DNA of 64,000 bases from Aquatica leii (Eukaryota; Arthropoda; Insecta; Coleoptera; Lampyridae): contig CM069433.1 of assembly GCA_035610365.1 (NCBI GenBank), forward strand, positions 79,332,236-79,396,235, in the 5' to 3' direction. Below, piece after piece: positions 9,437 to 22,304 of the stretch (position 1 is the first letter of the stretch; each line of letters opens with the position of its first letter). The translations under genes were made by a program, and so were the position numbers. The notes beneath the pieces were generated by a model. It did not search any database and was not told the origin of the DNA. It worked only from the letters and a program-made list of their open reading frames with translations.

Positions 9437-11611
9437 AGTGTAAGTATATGCTACTAAAAATTCATTTCTTATTGTATACAAATGCAAGTAGAAATATAAC
9501 ATAGCGGTATAAAAACGCTTGAGCATATCTTACGAAAAACATCTTTCAATTATTTTAAAAAAACATTAAATTAATTTGTATTTTTATTATAGTAGGTATA
9601 CTAGTAATCAATGACATTGTATTATTCTTTCTTAAAGTAATTAAAAGATAAAAATTATATGTTTATACTCTAAACAGATTATGCACTACACAAACTCATA
9701 AACGTGAGCTATTTTTTATTATTACAATCAAAATTACACGTTCGTTAAAATAACACGTTAAAATAAATACAGCAATTTAAATTCTTACTATATTTTTACA
9801 AATAAATCAAAAATAAACAATCGTTTTTGAAATGAAATAAAATAACTGTTATTTTACCTACTCTTAAAAAGACTATGTACTACATATTTTTTATTAATTG
9901 TTATTAAATTACTTAAGATTTAATTAAAGTCAAAGATGTTGCGGATATAAATTATTAAATTCAATTAAACTATATTTTACTACTTAGAAACTCAAGTTAA
10001 AGTAAATGTCATTAATAATGTAGACCGTATTTACTTAATTTAAATGGCATAGTCTTGTCTTTACATTTCGATTAAAGTAATTGAACTATAAACGTTGTAA
10101 AAAATAACGCCTAAATATTAGTTATATCACTTTCATTGTTTTTTTTAAAATGTATTTATGTTTTTATTTATAACAGATAAAGTGCATGGATATACAACTT
10201 TTCAAACTAAAACAGTTGTACTGAATGCGCCATGGTCATTAATCTAAACTTTAGCCATTCTTATATTCTTTTTGAAAGAATAGAACCGCATTTAAAGCTT
10301 GACTGTGTACATCATTTATTTCTTTGTTAAACTGACACTAAATTTCTGTTTTGTTTTAATTGCAGAAAGAATAATTACAATACATATACAATTTTTGCAA
10401 AAAATGCACATTTGTTTTATTATAAGCAGTGATTTGCATAAAAATAATTATGCGACCAATAATAAATTTATATTTCTTACAAAAAAATTAAGGTAAAATA
10501 AATTTAGATTTAGAATAGATTATTAAAAATTATACAAATATTAATACGTTCTGTTATTTTTAAACTTCCTTCTTCCTATTTACTTTTTTTGATTTTTTTA
10601 GGTTAATGGAAACCCGCAAAAGTGTTTTCTACAAAACACAAAACGTAGTCAAAGACTAGCAAAAACTATAAACCTTTTATACAAAAAGAAGCAGTTATAG
10701 GCGTGTTTTTAAGTAACTCAGTAAATTTATTGTTTAAGTAAATGCAATATAATACAGTTTGAAATCGATCGTAATCCTTCATTCTTACGTCTTCGTAATT
10801 AAATAAAGCAATAACAAATTAGTAAAACGAAACAAAATAAATCAATATACCTACTTGTATACAACTATTATATTTTAATTTTTATACTACAAACTATGCA
10901 TATTTATGGTTATGTTTATGGATTAATTACAAATATAGCCATTGAAATTATTTATATTGTTGCACACGTCGGTCAAGTTTCTTCTTGTACAATAAATACA
11001 AATCATTAATTTGCTCATCGAATATATTTTGACTTAAAGCTTAAATTATAAAACTTAACTAACGCGTACATACAATTTTTAAAAAAATGCATTCGATAAC
11101 TTTTTAGGTAGATCATCTCTTAAATGAAATTTTCTAAGAAAACAAAAAACAATTGTAATGACAACAAAAATATGTTTTAAAGTTTTAGTTTATAGTCTGT
11201 ATAAATAATTTTATCCTTAAAGTAATGCATGAATAATATACATAATGTTAATTAAACTACACTTTAGTTAATAATAAAAATTAAATTTGTACTGAATGTT
11301 ATATTTAGTGAATGACTTAGGCATTATTGTAACTTAAATGAAAACTTTAGTGGGTCAAATGTTCTTGCAAATGTAATGTAATTGTATACACCAATTATAA
11401 TAAACACACATTATGCAACTTTTTGTTTTCTGTCATAATTTATATACAGTCACAGTTTAGTACAATTTACAAAATTGTAAAAAATTTCATTAGTCAATTG
11501 CTAAAGTTTTGATTTCTTATCTAAATAAACAGCGTATATATTTATTTTATTTATTCTTATTGAAATATTCGTATAAGTTAGCATCATTATAAGTTTACAG
11601 TAAATACTATA
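9437..11611. other. Gene-free part of unit 1
   Basis: AT-rich sequence with no credible gene. The 65-codon frame at 10,299-10,496 is kept at 20,560-20,748 only because of the duplication and differs at its C-terminus. Unit 2 lacks about 53 bp that unit 1 has at about 9,531-9,585. Confidence 0.5.
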
Positions 11612-11672
11612 GATTGATAAACCCTTTATTTAGTAAGAGAAGCTATTAAAACTACATTATAAGTTTTCTTAG

Positions 11673-11714
11673 AGCGACGTTTCGTGGAAGGGTTGTGCCC
11701 ACTTCTTCAGGCCT
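11673..11714 (-). ncRNA. Hammerhead motif, left arm (unit 1)
   Basis: Minus strand: CTGAAGA, stem II GTGGG/TTCCAC-type pairing (one position weakened by substitution), then GAAACGTC. CUGAAGA fits the CUGANGA consensus, and GUC is the preferred cleavage triplet. Helix I is short (GGC with GCT). Confidence 0.7.
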
Positions 11715-11896
11715 TCGTTATTTATTAATTTTGTATTAATGACGTTGTTTGCGGACCATTCTACTGTGTATTTGTTTTCCGTAAGTAATCATCTGTAATT
11801 ATCAAACAGCATTTATAATAAGTAGAAGATAAATTTGTAGCTCTCACTGAATTGTAACTGCCCTTTTACTTACGTTGTTTTCTTTTTAATAAATTC

Positions 11897-11937
11897 CGCC
11901 TGAAGAAGTGGACACAACCGTTCCACGAAACGTCGCC
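11897..11937 (+). ncRNA. Hammerhead motif, right arm (unit 1)
   Basis: CTGAAGA (11,900-11,906), stem II GTGGA/TCCAC with loop CACAACCGT, GAAACGTC, then GCC. The core is complete. The upstream helix I strand has been altered here (TCCGC), while unit 2 keeps TTGGC. Confidence 0.75.
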
Positions 11938-11999
11938 CTAAGAAAACTTAGAAAACAGTTTTTATAGCCTCTCCTACTAAATAAAGGGTTTACCAATCT

Positions 12000-13430
12000 T
12001 AGTTTAACCAAGCATTAGGAGGTCTAAAAATAGCTTTAAGTTTGTATGGTAATTAACTGTTAAAATTGATACTACCTACTCTACATTACGTATAAAACAT
12101 ATATAATAACAGTATGTAACAGTGAACTACCATTACTTGTATAAAGGTAACCTAAAATTATTTAAAAAATTTAATATATTGGTGGAACCATTTAATGGTT
12201 CCTAATTCTAAGCCAGCTACTTATCAATGTGTATATTCAATTAAATTATAATACGCAATGTATAATGAATAAATTGAAAAAAAATTCAAATACTAATTTC
12301 TAATCTACACTATGATAGCTAAATTTGTAGAAAACTGTCATGCTGAAGGATAAATAAGTACAAGCCTCGATAGCAATAATAATAAACAAATATTGTAAGA
12401 ATTTATTGAATTGAACGTAAAAACCTAGTGTTTGATCAAAAAAATCTATATTAAAAAAAATAGAAACAATATTTTAAAAGATTTAAAAAAACCGGGTTCT
12501 ACCCCTACATTGCTTTTTGAAGCAAACCTAGTATAATGATGTTGTCAAACAAGTTAGATTACTCAATTACAGTAAAAATATTACGTTCCAAAAAGATATG
12601 TTTTAATGAAACAACGAATTATATAACACCATTACAAATTTTCATATTTTATCTACAAACAATAGAATAATTTACTTCTTCTTCTGTTATCGTGCTAATT
12701 TGTCGTTAGAATTACATTAAACGCATTAGTAACACTTTCCGTGAATTATATTATTAGAACGATGCTTGTAAATTTTACTTAAAACATAAAACGGAGCATT
12801 TTAATTGAAAACTAAGCAAAAATTATTGCAAAAGCCTCTTCCTATCTATTTAAAAGTAAAGGTATTCCGTTCTACTTCCTTTGTAATACAACATAAAGAA
12901 TCTTAAATTCTAGCTTCCTTTTTAAATGAAATTTTAATTTGCAATTAGATACTTTAAAATTGTGTCTAAATAATTATTTTAATACTGTATTTTTCTGTAA
13001 ATAAATTTATGTTATGTACGGTATAAGCAAAAAATATAAGCATAAAATTAACTCTGAACAATTAAGATAAACAATTGTAAGGGTTACATACATACTACAG
13101 AAACAATTAAAAACAAAAAGTTTTATTTAAACATTTATTATTTAAGTAATGCAGAAGTAATTTAAACTCTTAAAAAATATATTTTCTGAGGTTAGTTCAA
13201 AAATAATATATATAATAAAAATAAAAATTAACATTTTATTATTATTGAAGAACGGCGAATCCACTGATACTTTATTCACTGTACTAGAATAATTGTGTTA
13301 TTTTAGTTCATTAGACTCACATAAGTTTTCTCTATCGGTATGACATCGGCAGAACCAAAATTTGATTTTAAATCCAAAATAGATATGTTCTATTTTTCTT
13401 ACTCAAGTATAGCATTTTGCAAAACTCATT
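12000..13430. other. Gene-free part of unit 1
   Basis: No coding or RNA feature recognised. Almost identical to about 22,305-23,690 in unit 2. Confidence 0.5.
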
Positions 13431-14560
13431 TTACAATTGTTTTATATCTAAGTTTTGTAGTTTGATTTCAGTGACACAAAAGTAAAAATGTACCCGTTTA
13501 GACATTTTTCTAGAATGTACAAATATATCTCTAATATCATTATTAACGCGGTTTATAGTATTTATTCTATACATCTTTAATACTAAAATTAATAATAGTA
13601 GAAAAAGTAGAAGAAACGAACGGCAAGTTACAAACATTTTTTCATAAGTTTGCCCACTAAAAATGTTTAAACATAACATATCTGATTTTAAGCTCAAAAA
13701 AATTTTGTTTTTGAATTAAATAATTAATTTCATCAAATTATGCGCGTTTAGTTCAATGCACAAATAACTAGACAAAAGGTTCATTTTATCTGCTACCATC
13801 AAATCCTTTAAAATAAACAAATGTTTATCTTTTGTAAAGTTTTTAATTAGTTCCCAAATATGATCAATAGCAATAAACTGATGCATTAACAAAATAATGC
13901 CTGATTTCCAAAATAAGTTTAGTAAGTATATGTACAGTACAGTATCTTGTATAGAACATTCTTGCATATTGCTCAAATGCATGTTGTACCAATCCTAGTT
14001 AGGAGAATTCTAATACATCGAAGTTCGCTACAACCAGTTGACTCGCATAGCCCTTACCAAATGTATATCTGCAGAGAATTCCTTTATGGTACTTTTTTCT
14101 CATTTATAAATACAATCTTTAGTAAAGGGTAACACAAATTGTTTTTTATTTGTTCTTTGATCGTAGGTATTGGGTTTTATTTGTAATCTTAATTGCATCT
14201 TCAAAAGATGAAATTGAAGCAATAAAATCGAATTCTTCTATAGGTTCGCGGCTACAAGATAGATATCTGTTGGTGATATTGAATCTAACGAATTTTGCAA
14301 GTTGATTGTAATAATATGTAACACAGGGTAACGTACATTCTTGCATAGTAAATTATACTTTGAGATGGCTCTGCAATCGTAATTCTCATAGATACGACGT
14401 CAGTACAACTTGCATCGTTAGTAGTGTCTTTAGTATTTTTTATTCTTTTCTGAATAATATTATTTGCTGTCTTGTTTGTATTTATAAAATTAAACACTTT
14501 TTCAGTTACGTTATAAAAATTTGTTATTAGTCGTGAGCTTCTCGAGCACATCGGGCTGGT
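13431..14560 (-). pseudogene. Unrecognised decayed membrane-protein-like region (unit 1)
   Basis: Several minus-strand open segments lie close together (14,551-14,285; 14,346-14,146; 13,982-13,716; 13,697-13,431). Their translation is less biased than random AT-rich sequence: it has cysteines, several N-x-T/S sites, a run NRYLSCSREP and, near the end, a strong hydrophobic segment (FLLLFLLLLILVL) followed by a basic tail of about 45 residues. That suggests an extracellular domain, one membrane anchor and a cytoplasmic tail. The region is broken in several places and is conserved in the second unit. I do not recognise the family. A decayed host surface protein and a fossil envelope-type protein of a mobile element are both possible. 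Confidence 0.4.
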
Positions 14561-15580
14561 TGTGTACAGTTATATTTATACGATGACCACTTTGTTATCT
14601 TTGATACGTAATACAAAAGAATAATACTCAATTTTTTGTAATACATTGGTAATTCCAAAGAAATTCTTTGTAATATAAGCGCAATCCTTAATGCTCATTG
14701 TTTTCCACTATTTCTTAGTATTACAATGCTAATACTTACTATATCTAAGTGTGTAATTTCTAATACGTTACTTACTTACTTAATTACTTTAGTAATTGAC
14801 AGTAGTTTTTCAATATATATGGTTTTTTTAGCGCTCTCTCATTCCAATTTATTTCAAAACATATTAGCAGATAACATCGCTTGGCACAACTCAATAAAAA
14901 AAGTTGTTAACTGCTAATTTCAAGATAGCTTGTTTTAAAAGTATTTGGATATTATTCTGACTTCTATTGCTATTCAATTAATGTAAAGCCGTCTTTAAGT
15001 GCCAATTCAAATAATAACTTTATTTAGTAAATGCAAAATTGTCATATAAATTAAACTATACAAACATACCAATGCTGACAGAAAACTACAATTCCATTTG
15101 TAACAAGACACTTACTGTTTATAATACATGTTTTATTTAGATTATAATTTACGAAATTAGAAATGCCCAAAAACCAAGCGATACAAAACAAACAAAAAGT
15201 CTTCAAAAAGTCTTAATACTTTTTTTGGTAACTTTGTAAATTCAGTTGTTTTTATATGTCTTTTTGCTATTTTTTACTATGTTAAGATTAACTGCAAATT
15301 TAATTTTTTAATATCACAATTAAATTGCTATAAATTATATTGTTATATTACTTTTTTCAAATTTCTTGCTCAATGGTTCTCAAACCCAGAAAAACATCTC
15401 AAATCTACACTTATAAAATAAAATGCTTTGCAATCACTAGGTGCGGTTTAATAGTAAATAATCAAAAAACGTATAAATTGTATGGAAAATAGCAGATTAG
15501 TGAAAATCGCACGCATAATAATATTGTTCTATTTTGTTTCTTCTCTGTGCATTAACTTAATCGTTTTTCTATACTTTTTA
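14561..15580. other. Gene-free part of unit 1
   Basis: AT-rich sequence without a recognisable gene. The 63-codon frame at 14,726-14,917 is broken in unit 2. Confidence 0.45.
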
Positions 15581-15582
15581 TA

Positions 15583-16412
15583 CAGGGTGTAACAAGTATA
15601 AATTAATAATCTCTTAATAAAGTGTAAATATGGTAATCTCCAACACATTTTGTTCATAAATATGTGGTCTAGCTTTTCATTCATTTCATTTCAATGTTTC
15701 TTAAAAAATTTTGTAATAAGTAGAGAGTTATAAGAAAACGTAATATAAAATGATTGAAACTGTTGGAATTTAAGTTTACTATCAAGTATTAAGTTTCTAA
15801 TAACAAAATAAACAACATTTAAGAGATATGGTGTCGTGCTAAAATCAAGGTTATTTTTAATTTACTTCAAGGGTCTTAATAACAAAAAACGGTAAAGTAA
15901 CAATGTGAATCGGTTATTTTGAAGTCATAAATGTAGAAAAAAGTAAAAAAGTGGAATTAGTAAACAATACGAAATCTATCTACATTGAACAAATAACAAA
16001 ACTAAATACCTAACTACAAAAATAATTTAATGTTTTTAAAATATCTTGAAATAAATGAAAATCGAATCAACAGTAACGCACAACCAAAATAGACATAATA
16101 CATAGTCTTATTTTATGTTAACCAAGGTTATGCTTTCTGTACGTGTTCAAAAATTTTCAGTAAAACTAAGCAAAAGAATCTTATCGCATTCTTGCACTTT
16201 GTACGTGTTGTTTACTAATAAACGATCGTAAATTGGGCCATTGGCTTTTCTTCCTACACATTTGCAATAGACTATAACAGGGCCGCCCTAAATTTTAATA
16301 TTATTTTTTCTCGAAAACTATAAGAAATACGTTATGTTATAATGCAAATATGATCTAAATCATTACAACTATCTTCCATTAAGAGATTATTAGTGATACT
16401 TGTTATACCCTG
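15583..16412. mobile_element. MITE of Tc1/mariner type (unit 1), 830 bp
   Basis: Terminal inverted repeats of about 38 bp start with CAGGGTGTAACAAGTAT on the left; the right end reads inward as CAGGGTATAACAAGTAT. Both continue to AATAATCTCTTAAT with only a few mismatches. The element is flanked by TA on each side (15,581-15,582 and 16,413-16,414), the target duplication of the Tc1/mariner/IS630 superfamily. No transposase frame is present inside, so it is non-autonomous. Confidence 0.8.
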
Positions 16413-16605
16413 TATATGTAAGTCGAAATAAGTAACTTGTATAATTGCTGTGCTGCTTATATAACCGATAAATTTTTTGAACGTTTTAAGCGTGTAGGTT
16501 ATTTTGAGATTGTTATACCAATAGCATTACAAGCCCATATAGTTACAATATCCTTTATCAATCATCCCAATTTATTTTTTTTTATTTTACTATTGTACAA
16601 TTCAT

Positions 16606-16735
<130 letters not shown>

Positions 16736-18976
16736 TTTTGTAGTATATATTTTCTATTGTTTAGTATATACATAATTGTTACTTATCGCTTATCGATGGT
16801 TTTTACTTTATAATAAGTTTTTTAATACGTTTTAGTAAAAAAAAATTATAATAACCATTAATTATGTCGTTCTTAAAGTCTGATACTGTATGCGTTTTCA
16901 TTTTACTGCTAAAGTCTTGTATTTTTGTTATTGCATACATTTTACTTTTTATTTCATATATCTTTTTAAACAAAATTAAATCTACTTTGATGCTAACTTT
17001 GTATTTTATAGTATTTGCAAGCTAATATCTTTAATCAAAAAATTAATATTATAATGTTATTTGTTTTTATAAATATATATTATACTACTTTAAACAATGA
17101 AAAATTTTAAATTTTCTCGTACTAGCATGAAACCGGTTTCAAGCAAAGTTCAAACATTTAATTAGGTTTGCTTCATTTAAATACATTAATAATTTTATAC
17201 TTTAATGAAAACATACATAAATCAACAATGATTTGCATTAAAATGGCTATTAAATTGCTTTACCCCCTTACAACACCAATAATCCATTAAGATAGTTTTA
17301 GGGCAGATGCTTACACATGTTTTAGAAAGTAACTGTCATTTATTTTAACTCAATTACTTATTTTGTAACTTTCTAATGTTATTTAATGTATCTAAATAAA
17401 ATCTAAAATAAAAATTACAATTGATATTTTATTTAGATGATTATTTACAAGTATTTTGCGGTTATGTTTCAAACAACGCGCAGCGTAACGAGGATCGCGA
17501 ATAAAATAATTATATGCTACCTTCTTAATTGCAGTTATGCATATTCATCAAATGATCTGCAATTAAAATAAAACTTAAATTATAAAGTTTTAAAGGAATC
17601 TTTAATACTTTACGCCAAGTAAAGCCAAACAACGGATGTACTTACTACTAAAGATTGATTTTATTTTGATATTCCCAAATTTTTTAACTTTTAATAAAGT
17701 TAAAAATCATACGATAGAAAACACAAAAGAAACCTATTTAAGTAAAAGAGTTTTGTCCCTAAAGAAAGGTTTTTTGTGAAAATTCTTTTTTAAGTTACTA
17801 ACTTTGTAGTTTAATTCAACGCGTGGTACTTCTAAAAGTGCCCGAAGCAGAACCAAGTTTAAGAAAACGAAAATGAAAAGGTAAGGTAATCTTTTGTCTT
17901 AGTAAACCGTAGTAATTTTCTCAGCATGTTGAAACAGATTTGCCAATTTAAAGAAAGGACACATCCTGTTTAAACTTACAACATATTTCGTAAGTTAATT
18001 AAATTTTAACTTTAAGTTACACCAATTTAACATACTGTAAAATCCAGAACGTTGTTGCTGCCTTGTCACAAAGCAATTCCTTTGTTACTATTTCAAATGT
18101 TGACAAAACTACCTTGCGTAATTAAAAGTTACTAACAACAAAACGCGTTTTGTCATTTATTCAAATTGTTTATAAAATTTTTCTAATAAATTACCTATTT
18201 ATTTTAACGTAATATAAATATTTCGATATACCAACTCATATTTTATTATGTAGACTTTAATTTTGTTATCTTAAGTTAAAACAAATACATTTATTAAAAT
18301 ATAAAAAAAAATTAAACATTTTTCAACGTTTAACTACTCTTATTATTAATAAACTGATAACAATGCCAATGAGCTGCTTTGATATAAGCAGCTATTATTT
18401 TAAATTCATTATAGCATACTAGATGTTTAATGTTTTCAGGTTTTGTTTATAGTTGTGTCAAACGTGTGAAATAATTCTATCATAATAAAACATTGATTGT
18501 ATAATTTTTATTTAGAGACAAAAGTTTTTTTACTATCTATCTATCTGAAATACAAGTTATAATAAGTATATGCTTTTATTTTTTAAAAATGTATTATAAT
18601 TATTTATTAAGCATAAAATTTTTTGCTGTTACTTATACAATGAAAATATTAAAATAATGAATTACTTAAATCAAATCTTTAAATTGTACTTTTTTTGAAT
18701 ACTATTAGTACATGCAGTAATAGGCTTATTACATGTCAACTCAAATAAAGTTGTACAAAATCGTATGACTTGATGTCACTTTTTTTAATTCATGTTATTG
18801 AAGTAAAAATAATGTGACAAAACAGTTTTTCCGGTTCTGATAACTCCCGAATAAATAAAATAACTGAAGCCAATTTTTGCAATTATTCTAACAATATTAT
18901 ACAGAAAATCATAATTGTACTTAAGTCACCATTTGAATATTAATAACAAACTTCTACCTTTGTAGTAATTGCTTTG
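16736..18976. other. Gene-free end of unit 1
   Basis: No gene seen. The sequence matches 27,030-29,262 closely up to the duplication junction at 18,976/18,977. Confidence 0.5.
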
Positions 18977-18984
18977 TATAGTAA

Positions 18985-19345
18985 TACTAAAGATAGAACA
19001 AACACTATAGATAAACACGACGGACGTAGTGTATAAACTTGACTGTACTGGATGCAATGCGTGTTATATTGGTCAAACTAAACAGAAGGTAAAAAATCGG
19101 ATAGCCAACCATAAATATGATTGTAGCACAAAAAAGGCGATACAGCTTTGGTTGTACATCATATACACACAATTTCAATTTTATCAATCCCACAATTCTA
19201 GATGTAGAAAAGAATTTGAAAAAACGTTTAGTTTCCAAAATGCTATACATCAATATATATAATAATAATATTAATTTTAACAACGATACCAACAATTTAA
19301 GCAGCGTTTATAATAATTTAATATCCAAAATTGTGAGATATAGGT
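18985..19345 (+). pseudogene. PLE GIY-YIG endonuclease fragment, copy C
   Basis: VYKLDCTGCNACYIGQTKQK and RIANHKYDCSTKK (from about 19,030) give the GIY-YIG core, including the conserved Arg of the RIANH motif. The C-terminal half (FINPTILDVEKNLKKRL, SVYNNLISKIVR) continues in another frame at about 19,165-19,340. No RT precedes it, because the duplication boundary cuts the gene. Confidence 0.85.
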
Positions 19346-19639
19346 TGGATTTATTGTTATTCAGTTTTGTTTATCTTTTTATTCTTATTTTTCCCTTGAC
19401 ATTCAAAAAATTTTTTGATTACACAACATTTGCCAATTGTTTGTTGAACGTTTATGTCCTGCGTTATATAAAAAAATTCTAATTATTGACTATTTTATGT
19501 TTAATGTTTTATTTAATATCAATTAAACACTATCTCTATCACCGATGTCCTTGGTCGGTGGATTGATCCACTTGATTTTATTCTGTACGTTTTATGTGTT
19601 AAAAATTATCTGTTAACTTACGAGTTGAATAAATTATAG

Positions 19640-19681
19640 TTGGCCTGATGAAGTGGTCACCTTTAGCACGAAACGTTGCCA
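19640..19681 (+). ncRNA. Hammerhead ribozyme motif, PLE copy C
   Basis: Same layout as at 9,325-9,366, with one change in stem II (GTGGT in place of GTGCT opposite AGCAC) that leaves one internal mismatch. Core CTGATGA, GAAA and helix I TGGC/GCCA are intact. Confidence 0.82.
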
Positions 19682-19740
19682 CAAAAATAAATTAAAGTAG
19701 TTTAACATGCCCCTCCTAAACGAAAAAGTCTGAATTAATT

Positions 19741-21847
19741 ATTAAAAATGGAGTGTAAGTATATGCTGCTAAAAATTCATTTCTTATTGTATACAAATAC
19801 AAGTAGAAATATAACATAGCGGTATAAAAACGCTTGAGCATTTTTATTATAGTAGGTATACTAGTAATCAATGACATTGTATTATTCTTTCTTAAAGTAA
19901 TTAAAAGATAAAAATTATATGTTTATACTCTAAACAGATTATGCACTACACAAACTCATAAACGTGAGCTATTTTTTATTATTACAATCAAAATTACACG
20001 TTCGTTAAAATAACACGTTAAAATAAATACAGCAATTTAAATTCTTACTATATTTTTACAAGTAAATCAAAAATAAACAATCGTTTTTGAAATGAAATAA
20101 AATAACTGTTATTTTACCTACTCTTAAAAAGACTATGTACTACATATTTTTTATTAATTGTTATTAAATTACTTAAGATTTAATTAAAGTCAAAGATGTT
20201 GCGTATATAAATTATTAAATTCAATTAAACTATATTTTACTACTTAGAAACTCAAGTTAAAGTAAATGTCATTAATAATGTAGATCGTATTTACTTAATT
20301 TAAATGGCATAGTCTTGTCTTTACATTTCGATTAAAGTAATTGAACTATAAATGGTGTAAAAAAATAAAGCCTAAATATTAGTTATATCACTTTCATTGT
20401 TTTTTTAAAAATGTATTTATGTTTTTATTTATAACAGATAAACTGCATGGATATACAACTTTTCAAACTAAAACAGTTGTACTGAATGCGCCATGGTCAT
20501 TAATCTAAACTTTAGCCATTCTTATATTCTTTTTGAAAGAATAGAACCGCATTTAAAGCTTGACTGTGTACATCATTTATTTCTTTGTTAAACTGACACT
20601 AAATTTCTGTTTTGTTTTAATTGCAGAAAGAATAATTACAATACACATACAATTTTTGCAAAAAATGCACATTTGTTTTATTATAAGCAGTGATTTGCAT
20701 AAAAATAATTATGCGACCATAAATTTATATTTCTTACAAAAAAATTAAGGTAAAATAAATTTAGATTTAGAATAAATTATTAAAAATTATACAAATATTA
20801 ATACGTTCTGTTATTTTTAAACTTTTGTTCTTCCTATTTACTTTTTTTGATTTTTTTTAGGTTAATGGAAACCCGCAAAAGTGTTTTATACAAAACACAA
20901 AACGTAGTCAAAGACTAGCAAAAAATAAAAACCTTTTATACAAAAAGAAGCAGTTATAGGAGTGTTTTTAAGTAACTCAGTAAATTTATTGTTTAAGTAA
21001 ATGCAATATAATACAGTTTGAAATCGATCGTAATCCTTCATTCTTACGTCTTCGTAATTAAATAAAGCAATAACAAATTAGTAAAACGAAACAAAATAAA
21101 TCAATATAGCTACTTGTATACAAATATTGTATTATAATTTTTATACTACAAACTATGCATATTTATGGTTATGTTTATGGATTAATTACAAATATAGCCA
21201 TTGAAATTATTTATATTGTTGCACACGTTGGTCAAGTTTCTATACAAATCATTAATTTGCTCATCGAATATATTTTGACTTAAAGCTTAAGTTATAAAAC
21301 TTAACTAATGCGTACATACAATTTTTAAAAAAATGCATTCGATAACTTTTTAGGTAGATCATCTCTTAAATGAAATTTTCTAAGAAAACAAAAAACAATT
21401 GTAATGACAACAAAAATATTTTTTAAAGTTTTAGTTTATAGTCTGTATAAAATAATTTTATCCTTAAAGTAATGCATTAATAATATACATAATGTTAATT
21501 AAACTACACTTTAGTTAATGATAAAAATTAAATTTGTACTGAATGTTATATTTAGTGAATGACTTAGGCATTATTGTAACTTAAATTAAAACTTTAGTGG
21601 GTCAAATGTTTTTGCAAATTTAATGTAATTTTATACACCAATTATAATAAACGCACATTATGCAACTTTTTGTTTTCTGTCATAATTTATATACAGACAC
21701 AGTTTAGTACAATTTACAAAATTGTAAAAAATTTCATTAGTCAATTGCTAAAGTTTTGATTTCTTATCTAAATAAACAGCGTATATATTTATTTTATTTA
21801 TTCTTATTGAAATATTCGTATATGTTAGCATCATTATAAGTTTACAG
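19741..21847. other. Gene-free part of unit 2
   Basis: Counterpart of 9,437-11,600. Nothing coding recognised. Confidence 0.5.
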
Positions 21848-21918
21848 TAAATACTATAGATTGATAAACCCTTTATTTAGTAAGAGAGGCTATTAAAACT
21901 ACATTATAAGTTTTCTTA

Positions 21919-21960
21919 GGGCGACGTTTCGTGGAACGGTTGTGTCCATTTCTTCAGGCC
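21919..21960 (-). ncRNA. Hammerhead motif, left arm (unit 2)
   Basis: Minus strand: GGC, CTGAAGA, AATGGA...TCCAC stem II (one mismatch), GAAACGTC, GCC. The core is complete, with the GUC cleavage triplet. Confidence 0.75.
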
Positions 21961-22146
21961 TTCGTTATTTATTAATTTTGTATTAATGACGTTGTTTGCG
22001 GACCATTCTACTGTGTATTTGTTTTCCGTAAGTAATCATCTGTAATTATCAAACAGCATTTATAATAAGTAGAAGATAAATTTGTAGCTCTCACTGAATG
22101 GTAACTGCCCTTTTACTTATGTTGTTTTCTTTTTAATAAATTCAGT

Positions 22147-22190
22147 TGGCCTGAAGAAGTGGACACAACCGTTCCACGAAACGTCGCCCT
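22147..22190 (+). ncRNA. Hammerhead motif, right arm (unit 2)
   Basis: TTGGC, CTGAAGA, stem II GTGGA/TCCAC with loop CACAACCGT, GAAACGTC, GCC. This is the best-preserved family 2 motif: five-pair stem II, three-pair helix I and the full core. Confidence 0.82.
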
Positions 22191-22304
22191 AAGAAAACTT
22201 AGAAAACAGTTTTTATAGCCTCTCCTACTAAATAAAGGGTTTACCAATCTTAGTTTAACGAAGCATTAGGAGGTCTAAAACGCTTTTCTTAATAAATACT
22301 ATAG

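Larger units (their letters stand above)
11612..11999. mobile_element. Minimal element with two opposed hammerheads (unit 1)
   Basis: Inverted arms of about 100 bp (11,612-11,713 and 11,896-11,999) begin with GATTGATAAACCCTTTATTT, and each contains a hammerhead. The ~180 bp between them has no reading frame. The layout mirrors the outer ends of the PLE pair at 7,018-9,424, but with a different stem II sequence, so it looks like a coding-free derivative of another PLE family. The right tail and duplicated target are lost here but kept in the unit 2 copy. Confidence 0.75.
18977..19740 (+). mobile_element. PLE 3' part, copy C (start of unit 2)
   Basis: This is the duplicate of the 3' half of copy B. 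It begins abruptly in the endonuclease region because the duplication breakpoint falls there, not because of a transposition event, and runs through the 3' non-coding region to CTGAATTAATTATTAAAAATG. It keeps the full stretch between the GIY-YIG core and the 3' end that copy B has lost. Confidence 0.88.
21848..22304. mobile_element. Minimal opposed-hammerhead element with 12-bp target duplication (unit 2)
   Basis: TAAATACTATAG occurs at 21,848-21,859 and again at 22,293-22,304. The 433 bp between consists of a left arm with a minus-strand hammerhead, a ~180-bp spacer, a right arm with a plus-strand hammerhead ending in GGTTTACCAATC, and a further tail of about 40 bp (22,252-22,292) before the second duplication. 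A tail on one side only and a 12-bp duplication are the same architecture as the PLE pair at 7,006-9,436. There is no protein-coding content, so mobility would depend on an autonomous partner. Confidence 0.8.

Noticed and set aside
10299-10496. Frame conserved in both duplicate units (also 20,560-20,748)
   Set aside because: Conservation follows from the recent duplication. An indel changes its C-terminus in unit 2 with no sign of selection.
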